Positions 35,250 to 44,628 of a stretch of DNA of 64,000 nucleotides are shown here, piece by piece; within the stretch, counting starts at the first letter, position 1, and each line of letters begins with the position of its first letter. The DNA lies in contig CAWENB010000004.1 in the NCBI GenBank assembly GCA_963810525.1, forward strand, positions 17,833 through 81,832, given 5' to 3'. Source of the stretch: JAICLK01 sp963810525 (lineage in GTDB: Bacteria; Patescibacteriota; Saccharimonadia; Saccharimonadales; UBA4665). Under the pieces are notes generated by a model. The model saw nothing but the letters and a program-made list of their open reading frames with translations. It was not told the DNA's origin and did not search any database. A program made the position numbers and the translations under genes.

Positions 35250-36774
35250 CTATGAAGCTTTCACCCACTTCAATTTCACATCTGTTCGGAATTTTTCATC
35301 ACCAAATCTATATAATTCTACCTTAGGGGTAGTTTTCTTGGCGCCTAATGCCCTGCTAACTTCAGCGAATTCCGTATTAACGACTTGCAAGTGACTATAT
35401 AAAGCACTCTGCAACTTTTCACTTAATTGTAACGTCGGACTAATACTGTGCTGAAGCTCTATTTCAAGTTTAATAAGTGGGTCAAGTGTCTCATCATAAT
35501 CCAATGACATGATAAACTTTCCACTGCAGACTTCGGACCACTCCTTCATTTCTAGTAGTCCCCTAACATTCTCTGGGTAAACTTTGGCACCGTAGACAGG
35601 CACCGTTTGGTCGCTCTTTCCATAAATACATACGAACGGTAATTGCCACATTGAATTGCTGCCAGCCAGTGTGTGTATGTGATCCTGTGGAATATTTTGA
35701 GCTCTTCAAAATATCTAGCATTTTTCCGTAGCTCCAGATGTTACCATGGTCGTGGATATTATATCTGACAAGTGGTATCCCGCCGTTGGCAGTAAAGACA
35801 AGCTCACCATTATCAAACTCTTCGAAGTACTTAAGCCAGGGATAGTATTGTCCGAGCGTCGGCGTGCGGCGAGCTGGAAAAAGTTCATCCCATAACTTTC
35901 TGTGCCCGTTTGCGCAACGCCTTATGGCAATCGACAGTGGAGTTTCGTGACCGACTATCGCCGCATCAGCCGTGCCAATAATATTTACGCTATCATTTAT
36001 TGGGTCTGTTGAGCCTACTGCACTCAGAAGGTAATTACGAAACTCCTCACTGAAAGTCTCGGCAGCACAAAAGAACTTGATATTATACGCCTTCCAGTTT
36101 ACTCCTCGTTGAGCACCGGTATCGATTATTTCTTTGGCAAATGGCGGATAGGCTCCAATGATTGTCTGTTCGTAATACTGGCTTAAGCTCAACACTAGCT
36201 CAATGATTTCATCCTTGTTGTATCCTGGAGTTAGCAAGGTGGCCGGATTGCTGTCGGCAAAAGCAAGGCTGGCCGTTAGATTGAACGTGCCACCGACCCA
36301 AGAACCGAGTGCGAAGCCGCCGATAATTAAAGTCTTTTTGCGATCACACTGGAAAAATGTTTTGTAGATATTGCCGTAAATATAATTAACTTCATGTTCT
36401 TGCTCGGACCCTCGAGGCCAATAATACGGCTTACCGCTTGACCCTGAACTGCGGGAAATCATTTTCTGGCGCGACAGGTCGCCATCCCATACCAGTTTGT
36501 CGAGCGGATATTTGCGCAGATAATTTTCTTTATCTACGTAGGGGAGCTGGCGGAAATCATCAATGGTTTTAATCGAGGACGCGCATATGCCATTTTCACG
36601 CAAAAATTCCTTATAGGCTGGGACGTGCAGGCATACCTTCCGAAATCGTGCCAAAGCTTTTTGCTCCGCGAACTGTTTTTGCTGGCGAGCAAAACTATCA
36701 TCCGTAAACAGTTCAATCGGTACGTTAAGGTTCCGCTGATTGAGGATATTCCTAGAGGTCGCCGTATTTGCCAT
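35250..36774 (-). CDS. PaaK/LuxE-like adenylate-forming ligase, one frameshift
   Basis: About 507 residues restored. Distinctive parts are RFRKVCLHVPAYKEFLRENGI, the phosphate loop ISRSSGSSGKPYYWPRG, TIIGAYPPFAKEII, IIGTADAAIVGHETPL, and, after a shift near 35650 (GWQQF to MWQLPFVCIYGKSD), YGAKVYPENVRGLLE, a typical end of phenylacetate-CoA ligase-like enzymes. It should activate a carboxylic acid as acyl-AMP. The gene starts three bases after the methyltransferase stop and is followed by the E1-like gene, giving one operon. Confidence 0.7.
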
Positions 36775-36777
36775 CGT

Positions 36778-37584
36778 TTACTTTTCTGCTACCGCAATCA
36801 ACTGAGAGGAACTATCGCTATAAGGTGTGCCGTGCCAGTCGCCGTAACAATTAACCTTGCTAAAACCGACTGATTTGCAGAATTCTTCCCACTCAGACGC
36901 CGTGTAAAGCCGTACGGAGTAGGGCGTCAGCTTTTGCTCAAGCGTACCGTTTTCGTCTAACAAATCCCAGGTACCGTCTTCCCGTTTGGTGACTTTATTG
37001 TATTGCCTACGCAGCTCAAGTTTCTTGCCCGTCACCAGATTCCGTATCTGGTGATTTTTCAGTTCACCACTCACGAGGCGCGGCACCGTGACGTGAGTGT
37101 GCATTAAGAAACGGCCGCCAGGCTTCAACGCGCGGGAAAAGGCCTCTGCAACCTTCTGGTTTTCCCCGTCAGTCTCGAAAAAGCCGAACGAATAAAACAT
37201 ATTGATGAGCGCGTCGAATTCGCCGTCAAAATTGAGATCGCGCATGTCTTGCTTTATAAAATGACAGTTCGCCATTGGAGAACTTTCGAGGGCCGCGCGG
37301 TCTAATTCCAGAAACCGCTCGTTGATGTCCGCTCCCGTTACGTCAATACCCTTTCGGGCCAGGGCGAGGCTGTGCCGACCATAGCCACACGGACAATCCA
37401 GCAGCTTGTCTCCAGGCGATATACGGCAGAGTCTGATGACCCCCTCTGCCTCTTCTTCCGTTCTGTCTTCAAGAGATATTGATGCATTAAGATGGCCTTC
37501 GTAGGAGTTATCCATTTCCTTATAAATATCACCGAAGAAGCCGCCTTGGCTCTCCCACCATTCCGTAGCTTGTCCTTGAGCCAT
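36778..37584 (-). CDS. Class I SAM-dependent methyltransferase
   Basis: 268 residues behind AAGGAC. SAM motif I is LLDCPCGYGRHSLALARKG (near 60-78), the post-I acidic residue is in VTGADINERF, then QDMRDLNFDGEFDALINMFYSFGFF and RALKPGGRFLMHTH. It is the first gene of the operon with the adenylating ligase and E1-like protein, so it probably methylates an intermediate of that pathway; the acceptor atom is unknown. Confidence 0.85.
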   Translation of the reverse strand: MAQGQATEWWESQGGFFGDIYKEMDNSYEGHLNASISLEDRTEEEAEGVIRLCRISPGDKLLDCPCGYGRHSLALARKGIDVTGADINERFLELDRAALESSPMANCHFIKQDMRDLNFDGEFDALINMFYSFGFFETDGENQKVAEAFSRALKPGGRFLMHTHVTVPRLVSGELKNHQIRNLVTGKKLELRRQYNKVTKREDGTWDLLDENGTLEQKLTPYSVRLYTASEWEEFCKSVGFSKVNCYGDWHGTPYSDSSSQLIAVAEK

Positions 37585-37727
37585 ATTTTTTGTCCTTACT
37601 TACGATTGTTACATTATGCCATACGAAGACTATTAGACAAATGGTCAACACCTGTCACCCTCCGATAACTCAAGTTGCCATAACGGGAAAAGGGTTGTAC
37701 ATTTGAAGCTAAGGTTTTTAAAACAGC

Positions 37728-38897
37728 ATGTCGCTCATTGCCCAACGATTAAGTTACTTCGATAGCAGCGATTTTCGCGATGCCATTAAGAAGCAGTCAC
37801 TACTCACGGATCCCGTAGATTTAAGTATCGGCGTACCAGAAGAATTGACGCCGGTACATGTTAAGGCCGCAGCGTTCAAAGCTATTGCCGACGATAAAAC
37901 AACCTACACGCCCGCGAATGGCATCCTGGAGTTACGTGAAGCTCTCGCGCACAAACTGCAGACGGAGAATAATATCCCTTGCGATGCAAACAATGTCACT
38001 ATCGTTCCAGGTTTAACCACAGGCCAACTGCTTGTTTACATGGCACTCCTTGACCCAGGTGACGAGGTTATATTGTTCGACCCTTACTACCCCCCGTACC
38101 CGCACCTTGCCAGTATGCTAGAGGCTCGCGTAGTCTATGTATCAACGCTGCCGAGTTTTCAGCCGGATCTTGATGCACTTAAAGCAAGCATCACCGACAA
38201 AACCAAGTTAATCGTTATCAATTCACCAAATAACCCGACCGGCGCGGTGTACACTGAAGAAACTTTGCGAACTATTGCCGGCATCGCCAGTGCGCACAAT
38301 ATCACACTGATATCCGACGAAATCTATGAACACTTTGTGTACGATGGCAAACATTTCAGTGTCGGCAGCATATACCCGAACACTATCACTATGAACGGAT
38401 TCTCGAAAGAGCATGCCATGACTGGTTGGCGGGTCGGGTACATTTGTGCACCGCAGCCGATCATCGACGCCATCAATGAGTTGCAGCAATACGTGATCAT
38501 GTCAAGCTCTTCGATTGCCCAGCACGCCGCCCTGGCAGCCCTTCAGCATAAGCCAACTGAACTGGTCGCACGATACCGAAAAAAGCGCGATATGGTAATG
38601 AAGCATTTGGGCAAACTTGGTTACAGCATCGAAGGGATGCAAGGCGCCTACTACGCATTCGTTAAGACTCCGAATGATATTACAGACACTGAATTTGTTG
38701 AACGCGCGACGGCACACGGTCTTATCCTGGTACCAGGCCGTGCCTTCTCGACCTTGCATGGTTTTGTGCGCATATCGTATGGCGCCGATATTCGAACACT
38801 TGAAAAGGGCTTGGTTATATTAGAAAGATTATCGCGTGAACTCGGCACGCTGCAGCCTCTGGCTATACCGAATGTTCCAACTGCAGTAGCAAAATGA
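37728..38897 (+). CDS. Class I/II PLP aminotransferase (aspartate aminotransferase-like)
   Basis: 389 residues. YTPANGILELREALAHKL, VIFDPYYPPYP region (EVILFDPYYPPY), INSPNNPTGAVY, ISDEIYEHFVY, the PLP lysine in MNGFSKEHAMTGWRVGY (near 226) and RISYGA for the carboxylate-binding Arg are all present. Fold type I aspartate/alanine-type aminotransferase of subgroup I-gamma. Substrate cannot be fixed. The ribosome site is weak (TAAGG 14 bases upstream). It diverges from the methyltransferase operon and might contribute to it. Confidence 0.85.
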   Translation: MSLIAQRLSYFDSSDFRDAIKKQSLLTDPVDLSIGVPEELTPVHVKAAAFKAIADDKTTYTPANGILELREALAHKLQTENNIPCDANNVTIVPGLTTGQLLVYMALLDPGDEVILFDPYYPPYPHLASMLEARVVYVSTLPSFQPDLDALKASITDKTKLIVINSPNNPTGAVYTEETLRTIAGIASAHNITLISDEIYEHFVYDGKHFSVGSIYPNTITMNGFSKEHAMTGWRVGYICAPQPIIDAINELQQYVIMSSSSIAQHAALAALQHKPTELVARYRKKRDMVMKHLGKLGYSIEGMQGAYYAFVKTPNDITDTEFVERATAHGLILVPGRAFSTLHGFVRISYGADIRTLEKGLVILERLSRELGTLQPLAIPNVPTAVAK

Positions 38898-38903
38898 TAC
38901 ACT
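38895..38903 (+). promoter_or_regulatory. Extended -10 box before the response regulator
   Basis: TGA-TACACT overlaps the aminotransferase stop and lies 23 bases before the next ATG, which has AAGGAG. Confidence 0.35.
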
Positions 38904-38926
38904 GGACGCATTAACAAGGAGCGGTC

Positions 38927-39298
38927 ATGGCGGCGAAAGTAGCGATTATCGAGGACGACCAGGCGATATCGCAGATGTATCGTTTTAAATTCGAGGCCGA
39001 GGGGTACGAGGTCGAAACGGCCGAGAACGGCAAGTTGGGTCTTGAGCTCGCCGAAAAGATGCAGCCCGATATCATTCTACTCGATCTCATGATGCCCGAA
39101 ATGAACGGCGACGAAGTTCTGGCCAAAATCCGCGCAACACCTTGGGGCAAGCAGGTCAAAGTTATCATCCTCACCAATATGGGCGAACAGGAAATCCCTG
39201 ATTCAGTCCTGGCGCTCGGCATAAGCCGCCTTATCCTAAAAGCCGATATGACGCCGCGGCAAGTTGCGGAAGTGGTCAAAGCCGAATTAGCCAAGTAA
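38927..39298 (+). CDS. Single-domain response regulator (CheY-like receiver)
   Basis: 123 residues, receiver domain only. Acidic pocket IIEDDQ, phosphoacceptor Asp in ILLDLMMPEMNG (near 52), switch Thr in VIILTNMG and Lys in LILKADMTP. No output domain. It has a strong AAGGAG and ends 10 bases before murL. The partner kinase is unknown; the orphan membrane kinase at 30825 is one candidate. Confidence 0.9.
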   Translation: MAAKVAIIEDDQAISQMYRFKFEAEGYEVETAENGKLGLELAEKMQPDIILLDLMMPEMNGDEVLAKIRATPWGKQVKVIILTNMGEQEIPDSVLALGISRLILKADMTPRQVAEVVKAELAK

Positions 39299-39308
39299 AA
39301 TTAACTCG

Positions 39309-40664
39309 ATGGACCAAAACCAGTTTACCTATACGCAGTTCCGGCTGAGCGATGACCGCCGGAACGTATTTCTTGAATACACGCTCCGGCATAACGGCGC
39401 TGAACATCACTTGAGCGAATCGCTGACATTTCCGGTGCCGCTTCTTAATAGCCCTCAGCAGCAAAGGAGTCTGCGGGCCCTGCACTTGGCGCTCGGCATC
39501 AGCTACTACAAAATCTTTCTGTCTCCGGTGATAACGCACCCCTACGCGATGGATGACGCAGAGGCAGTTTTCTGGAACGACGTCTGGCTGCACGGACTTG
39601 GTGAGTTTTTGTACGTCAACAAACTTTCTGCTGACCGGCTGGCTAAGTTCTCTGTGCAAAATGGAGCGAAGTTTACCGGTGATAACACGAGTACGACACA
39701 AGGCGCGCTGCTCGGTATCGGCGGCGGCAAAGACTCCATCGTGGCGGGAGAGTTACTAAAAGATTTGGGCGTACCGATAACCGGTTTCGTCATGGCTACC
39801 GGCGAACAGCTCGGACAATCTGCTGCTGTAGCCAAAGTTATGGGCGCCGAGCTGCAAGCTATCAATCGGCAGCTGGACAAACAATTGCTTGAATTGCAGG
39901 AGCAACCAGGAGCCTACAAAGGACACATTCCGATTTCGCTCATATTTGGTTTGGTCGGAACGGCATTAGCAATCGCGGACGGTTCCGCGTACGTAGTCGT
40001 CGCCAACGAAGCCAGCGCCAGTATCCCGCGCACGACATGGGGCGAGATGGCCGTGAACCACCAATGGAGCAAGTCATTCGAGTTCGAGACGAAACTGCAG
40101 CAATTCATCCACACGTCGATTTCTTCGCGTGTCACTTATTTCAGCGCCATCCGCCAGTTGACCTCAGTCGGCGTCGCCAAGCTATTCGCCCGTCTGCCAC
40201 AATATTTCGAAGTGTTTACCAGCGATAATTATGTATTTCGGATTGATCCGGCGCGGCGGCCGGCCGGACGCTGGAGCCTGGAAAGCCCGAAATCCCTCAG
40301 CAGCTACCTGCTGCTGACACCATGGCTGAGCGATTTTGACGTTCGGCGGATATTTACAATTGACTTTCTGGATGAGCCCTCACTCGAAAAGCTTTTCCTG
40401 GAGCTAACGGGCATCGAAGGCGAACCGCCGCTCGACTGCGTCGGCACGGTCGAGGAACTTGTATTGTCCGTCAACTTGCTCACCCAGGCGAATCGCTATC
40501 AGGATACGTTCCTCATGAAACTGGCCAAAAATCGCGGCGTGATTCGTGACGATGATTGGCAGCTAAGTCTACGAACTATGCTCACGTTGCAGACCGACAA
40601 TGCCTTGCCGGAAGAGCTCAAAGAAGGTATTTCGAAGTACTTACAGGATAGGCTAGCGGTATGA
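39309..40664 (+). CDS. murL: UDP-MurNAc-L-Ala-L-Glu epimerase MurL
   Basis: 451 residues. GALLGIGGGKDSIVAGELLKDLG near residue 138 is an ATP-pyrophosphatase-like loop typical of MurL, with FVMATGEQLGQSAAVAKVMGAEL and VVVANEASASIPRTTWGEMAVNHQWSKSFEFE further on. In Xanthomonas, MurL epimerises the terminal L-Glu of UDP-MurNAc-L-Ala-L-Glu to D-Glu using ATP. The overlapping next gene is a MurD-type ligase, the expected MurD2 partner. This supports assignment to peptidoglycan precursor synthesis in the cytosol. Confidence 0.85.
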   Translation: MDQNQFTYTQFRLSDDRRNVFLEYTLRHNGAEHHLSESLTFPVPLLNSPQQQRSLRALHLALGISYYKIFLSPVITHPYAMDDAEAVFWNDVWLHGLGEFLYVNKLSADRLAKFSVQNGAKFTGDNTSTTQGALLGIGGGKDSIVAGELLKDLGVPITGFVMATGEQLGQSAAVAKVMGAELQAINRQLDKQLLELQEQPGAYKGHIPISLIFGLVGTALAIADGSAYVVVANEASASIPRTTWGEMAVNHQWSKSFEFETKLQQFIHTSISSRVTYFSAIRQLTSVGVAKLFARLPQYFEVFTSDNYVFRIDPARRPAGRWSLESPKSLSSYLLLTPWLSDFDVRRIFTIDFLDEPSLEKLFLELTGIEGEPPLDCVGTVEELVLSVNLLTQANRYQDTFLMKLAKNRGVIRDDDWQLSLRTMLTLQTDNALPEELKEGISKYLQDRLAV

Positions 40665-41923
40665 TGAAGTTTGACTTACATGAGCTTGACGGCAAAGACG
40701 TGGTATTTGTCGGTGTCGGCAAAGGACGCTCCATGGCCGGGCTAGAGCCGTTTTTGGACAAGTTCGCGCTCTATAAAAGCTTTATCGGCGTACACAAGCA
40801 AGACGGCCCGGAACCGTTGGCGTTTTTAAAAGATTACGATCCGGAAACTACCGTATTTTTCAAGAACGAGGCCATTCCTGGCGAAACAATGCCAGTCTCT
40901 TACATCACGCCGCTGCAGCTATTTTTGCGCCTGGCATGCGACAACAACCTCGTGACTGTCGGTATCACCGGCACCAAAGGTAAAAGCACTACCACTGCGC
41001 TGACCACCGCAATCTTAGAACACGCCGGCAAAAAGGTCGTTTTGGCCGGCAACATCGGCGTGTCACCGCTGCCCGGGCTTGCGACCGCATCGCCGGACAC
41101 CATTTTCGTGCTCGAACTCTCGAGTTACCAGCTGTCCGATCTCCGGGTGAGTCCGCATATTTCAGCCTGCCTCAATCTGTACAACGATCATAGCGACTGG
41201 CATGGGTCGACCGAAAACTACTGGGAAGCTAAGCACAACATCATGCGTTACGCCGGACCCAATGATGTCTTCATTTACAACCCTGCCTTTGCCGCCTTGC
41301 AGAAATGGGCCGATACGGCCGCGTGCAAAACCATTGCTATCAATCCTGACGAACAACTTGATCTATCAGGGGCGCAACTTTTCGGCGACCACAACAGACT
41401 GAACGCACTGGTGGCCAGAGAAATCACCCGACAATTCGACGTGCCGGACACAGCATGCCGGGAAGCCATCAAAATATTCACGCCGCTCCGGCACCGCATG
41501 CAAACCATCGCCGTCAAAAACGACCTCACGTACATCGACGATGCCATCGGCATGACCCCGGAATCTACCCTGGCAAGCTTGGCCGCCATCACGAATAACG
41601 TCAGGCCAATCGGCTGCCTGCTACTCGGCGGGCAGGACCGGAATTACGACTTCGGCGAACTCATGCGCAAAGTCGCAGAATACAACATCCCCCACCTTGT
41701 GTTATTCCCCGAAACCGAAGCAAAAATGAAGGCCTCCATGCCGCCCGACTATCATCCGGAAATCTTTGAAACCAAATCTATGCAAGATGCGGTACGGTAC
41801 GCCTCCGAGCATGCTCCCGAGCGTTCGGTCGTACTGCTCAGTACCGCTGCGCCAAGCTACCTGCTATGGGACGATTTCGAAGACAAAGGCGATCAGTTCC
41901 AGGACGCGGTCAAGGCACTGTAG
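40661..41923 (+). CDS. murD2: MurD2-type UDP-MurNAc-L-Ala--L-Glu ligase
   Basis: 420 residues; the ATG overlaps the murL stop (ATGA). Mur-ligase features: GITGTKGKSTTTALT (P-loop near 105), LELSSYQLSDLR, NLYNDHSDWHGS, FGDHNRLNALVA, LRHRMQTIAVKNDLTYIDDAIGMTPESTLASL and LLLGGQDRNYDF. Standard MurD adds D-Glu. The pairing with MurL implies it adds L-Glu, which MurL then inverts. The specificity is inferred from context and the DDAIGMTPEST wording; a plain MurD is the alternative. Confidence 0.85.
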   Translation: MMKFDLHELDGKDVVFVGVGKGRSMAGLEPFLDKFALYKSFIGVHKQDGPEPLAFLKDYDPETTVFFKNEAIPGETMPVSYITPLQLFLRLACDNNLVTVGITGTKGKSTTTALTTAILEHAGKKVVLAGNIGVSPLPGLATASPDTIFVLELSSYQLSDLRVSPHISACLNLYNDHSDWHGSTENYWEAKHNIMRYAGPNDVFIYNPAFAALQKWADTAACKTIAINPDEQLDLSGAQLFGDHNRLNALVAREITRQFDVPDTACREAIKIFTPLRHRMQTIAVKNDLTYIDDAIGMTPESTLASLAAITNNVRPIGCLLLGGQDRNYDFGELMRKVAEYNIPHLVLFPETEAKMKASMPPDYHPEIFETKSMQDAVRYASEHAPERSVVLLSTAAPSYLLWDDFEDKGDQFQDAVKAL

Positions 41924-42733
41924 CTACTTATCGCTGCGCATGCGGGCGGCGTGGATGACGTTATCGAACAGGGCGCAGACAGTCAGCGGTCCGACGCCGC
42001 CTTTCTTTGGGGTAAGCGTCAGATCATCCCGCTCATAGACTTCCGGTGCGAGATCGCCGACGGTCTTGCCTTCCTCGCCAGCCACGCCGGCATCAATCAC
42101 CACAGCGCCGGGCTTGATCATGTCAGGGTACAAGACTGCCGGACTGCCGGTCGCGGTAATAATAACGTCGGCCGAGACGCTCACAGCCTTCAGGTCTTTG
42201 GTTTCGCGGTCTGCCACGCGCACGTCAATACCCGAATCCTTAAGCATACGTTCAAGCGGCGCTCCGACCAGCTTGCCGCGGCCGACGAGAAGCACTTCCT
42301 TGCCCGGTAGGTCGATGTTGTAGCCGGCCAGCAGCCAGAGAATCGCCATCGGCGTGGCCGGTTCAAACATCGGGTCTTTACCGAGGCCGTCCACGTCTTT
42401 CTCCGGAGCTACCAGGTTAACGATCTGCTCGGTATCGTCCGGCCGCTCCAACGGCAGCTGTACGATGATACCGTGTACCGAATCGTCGGCGTTCAGCTCC
42501 TCTAACAATTTCGGCACCTTTTCCTGTGCAACCTGGTGAATATCGACCGCAATACCCAGATCCGCACCATAGCGTTTTTTCATTCGTACGTAGATATTTA
42601 TTACCGGATGGTCAATCGTCAGCACGATCGCCAATCGCGGTTGCACATTACGGGACTGCACTAGGCTCCGCACCTCATGCGCCTGCCGCTGCTTAATAAA
42701 CCCGGCCAGCTCTTTACCGCTCAATAACTTCAT
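41924..42733 (-). CDS. folD: Methylenetetrahydrofolate dehydrogenase/cyclohydrolase FolD
   Basis: 269 residues. INIYVRMKKRYGADLGI carries the catalytic Tyr/Lys pair; GIIVQLPL, EKDVDGLG, VLLVGRGKLVGAPLERML (NADP loop) and TPKKGGVGPLTVCALFDNVI are family marks. The usual PCTPxG and KDVDGFH segments read PATPMA and KDVDGLG, so the folate pocket is unusual. It interconverts methylene- and formyl-tetrahydrofolate. It is convergent with murD2 (stops adjacent). TATAAT eight bases before the ATG suggests a leaderless mRNA. Confidence 0.92.
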   Translation of the reverse strand: MKLLSGKELAGFIKQRQAHEVRSLVQSRNVQPRLAIVLTIDHPVINIYVRMKKRYGADLGIAVDIHQVAQEKVPKLLEELNADDSVHGIIVQLPLERPDDTEQIVNLVAPEKDVDGLGKDPMFEPATPMAILWLLAGYNIDLPGKEVLLVGRGKLVGAPLERMLKDSGIDVRVADRETKDLKAVSVSADVIITATGSPAVLYPDMIKPGAVVIDAGVAGEEGKTVGDLAPEVYERDDLTLTPKKGGVGPLTVCALFDNVIHAARMRSDK

Positions 42734-42741
42734 TAGTGGCT

Positions 42742-42747
42742 ATTATA
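42742..42747 (-). promoter_or_regulatory. -10 box TATAAT, predicted leaderless promoter of folD
   Basis: Perfect TATAAT on the minus strand ending eight bases before the folD ATG; no Shine-Dalgarno between them. Confidence 0.45.
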
Positions 42748-42943
42748 AGCTATGTTGCGTATAAGTGGATAAACGGCTCATTCAACGCTCTGGCCTCTGT
42801 TGGATTTGTAAAAAGTACAATCCCCCCTTAACAAATCATTGGCATAAGAGTAATATACTATACTTAGACAACAGCGTAATCGCTGCTCAACTGCTTTCGC
42901 TAACCATGCGGGAGTTTTTATTTAATCTCAAGGAAGATTCATT

Positions 42944-43534
42944 ATGGCTGATGTAGAACAGACATCTATGATTGATTTTAATCAAGAAAGGTTCCACGAT
43001 GACGAATTCGGTGTCGATCTTCTTGACTTGCCGTACGACCACTACGAGCGAAGAGGACTCCGAGACTTTGTAGATTTGCTTGCGGCAGGACATGACGCGG
43101 CGTTTGCTAGTGCAATGGAGCTTAATGATGGCCTGCGGGAAGGCCCGTTTGCTATTGCCGAGCGCGAAAGTGCCGCAGCACCGACAGTAACGGGTGAAGT
43201 TTTTCAGGCCACTGCCTATCCCCCCCTAGATGGCGATGCCGTGTTAGTAGTAAATGGACCGCGGGACGATCGACGGACAACCGAGAAATATCCTGCATGG
43301 TTCCCGGAGGTCGAGCAACCGGTCGACGCAACCGACGATTGGCAACGCGGCTTAGCGACCGTCATAAGCATAGCGGGCAGGCAGCTCAGACAGCGAGCAA
43401 AAGAAGAGGTTGACAGAGCACAACCGGCCATTGAGTACGCCGCAGCAGGTGCAGTCGCCATTATTGCCTTTGGCGTGTTATTGGGCCGCGGATCGTGTAT
43501 CGGCCCAATGTCTCTTTCAGAACGGGCAGATTAA
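42944..43534 (+). CDS. Hypothetical tail-anchored protein
   Basis: 196 residues with AAGGAAG before the ATG. Acidic N-terminal two thirds (FHDDEFGVDLLDLPYDHYERR) with no known domain, then an amphipathic Arg/Gln region and one hydrophobic span (IEYAAAGAVAIIAFGVLLGR) near the C-terminus. A cytoplasmic protein attached by its tail is the simplest reading. Not recognised. Confidence 0.55.
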   Translation: MADVEQTSMIDFNQERFHDDEFGVDLLDLPYDHYERRGLRDFVDLLAAGHDAAFASAMELNDGLREGPFAIAERESAAAPTVTGEVFQATAYPPLDGDAVLVVNGPRDDRRTTEKYPAWFPEVEQPVDATDDWQRGLATVISIAGRQLRQRAKEEVDRAQPAIEYAAAGAVAIIAFGVLLGRGSCIGPMSLSERAD

Positions 43535-43556
43535 AGTATCTACACCAGAATCTGGC

Positions 43557-44192
43557 TTAGCTTAAAGACCTTATGATCTTTGGCAACCTTCGGGTGGCGG
43601 TTGCGATTCCCATGCTATGGCCAATGCCAGGAACCTTGAATGTTATTACTCCAGGAATGCCCATGGTTTGACGAGGCACAACAGTATCCGTCCACTGTTG
43701 CACTGTAATGATTCGGCGCTTATCGGACTTGGTTAGCTTTGGTATGGCAACTTGGCCGCAATAGGTAACGGAGTCAAAAAAGCGCTTGCTTTCCTTGGGC
43801 GTGCCAATATAGGCTACGCGCTCCAGAGTGCGCCGGTCCCACGACGGCAGCTCCGCTTCGTGAAGACGGCTGCTGAGTGTCACTGCGAACAATCGCCGAT
43901 CATGCAGCTTACTCATGACATTCACCGCCAAGCTTCCTCCGGCGCTGGAGCCGACCAGCACTAGTTTGCCCTTCTGTTTCAGTATTTCTTTCGCACGCTC
44001 GGTCGTGTCCGCCAGTAAGTCATTAAGACTTTCTTTGGCATACCAATCGATATGCGCGTGCGTTAGATATATATTGTGCTTTGCTAAGAAATCGAACGCT
44101 GTCTGTTCGCGTTTTCGCGTCTTGCCGTTGCCAAGCCCGTTAAAATACAGCGCTTCGACCGTCGGTTCAGACGCTTCTTCAGATGTTGACAT
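43557..44192 (-). CDS. Alpha/beta-hydrolase-like protein
   Basis: 211 residues from ATG 44192 (overlapping the Nudix gene stop). ALYFNGLGNG starts the fold, LVLVGSSAGGSLAVNV is the nucleophile elbow (G-x-S-x-G), QQWTDTVVP the likely acid loop and VPGIGHSMGI the His. Small cytoplasmic hydrolase of unknown substrate. It is the last gene of a nine-gene minus-strand run. Confidence 0.7.
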   Translation of the reverse strand: MSTSEEASEPTVEALYFNGLGNGKTRKREQTAFDFLAKHNIYLTHAHIDWYAKESLNDLLADTTERAKEILKQKGKLVLVGSSAGGSLAVNVMSKLHDRRLFAVTLSSRLHEAELPSWDRRTLERVAYIGTPKESKRFFDSVTYCGQVAIPKLTKSDKRRIITVQQWTDTVVPRQTMGIPGVITFKVPGIGHSMGIATATRRLPKIIRSLS

Positions 44193-44628
44193 GCTCAAAA
44201 AGCTCCACCGACGGCGGGGTCAGTTTATAATCAGCTAACCGTGTCGGATCAATCCACTGCAATTCAACCAGGTCATCGCTATTTTGCAATTCAATTTGGG
44301 CGGCCGGCAGCGGCACATCGACCCGGAAATAATTGAATTCCATCGTCGCCCAAACTTTTTCGCCCGAGTTGAGAATTCTTTCAGCCTCGCCGGAGTTCTT
44401 CCAGGCAAGTCGAGCTACTTTGCATGCGGCCACGTCGATGCCGACCTCCTCGAGTATTTCCCGCCGTAAGCCTTGCTCCAACGTCTCGCCTTCGTCGATA
44501 CCGCCACCCGGAATATGCCAGCAGTCGGCGTCATAAATCAGCCGCTTCGGATCTTTTTTGCCCATCAGCAACAAACCCTCCTTGGAAACGATGATCGCTG
44601 AAACGATAATACGGTGAATGGTTTTCAT
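44179..44628 (-). CDS. Nudix hydrolase
   Basis: 149 residues behind GGAGAG. The Nudix box GGGIDEGETLEQGLRREILEEVGI fits the family pattern exactly. IHRIIVSAIIV and CWHIPGG place it among MutT-like pyrophosphohydrolases that cleave nucleoside diphosphate derivatives; the substrate is unknown. Start and stop overlap both neighbours, indicating translational coupling. Confidence 0.92.
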   Translation of the reverse strand: MKTIHRIIVSAIIVSKEGLLLMGKKDPKRLIYDADCWHIPGGGIDEGETLEQGLRREILEEVGIDVAACKVARLAWKNSGEAERILNSGEKVWATMEFNYFRVDVPLPAAQIELQNSDDLVELQWIDPTRLADYKLTPPSVELFEHVNI

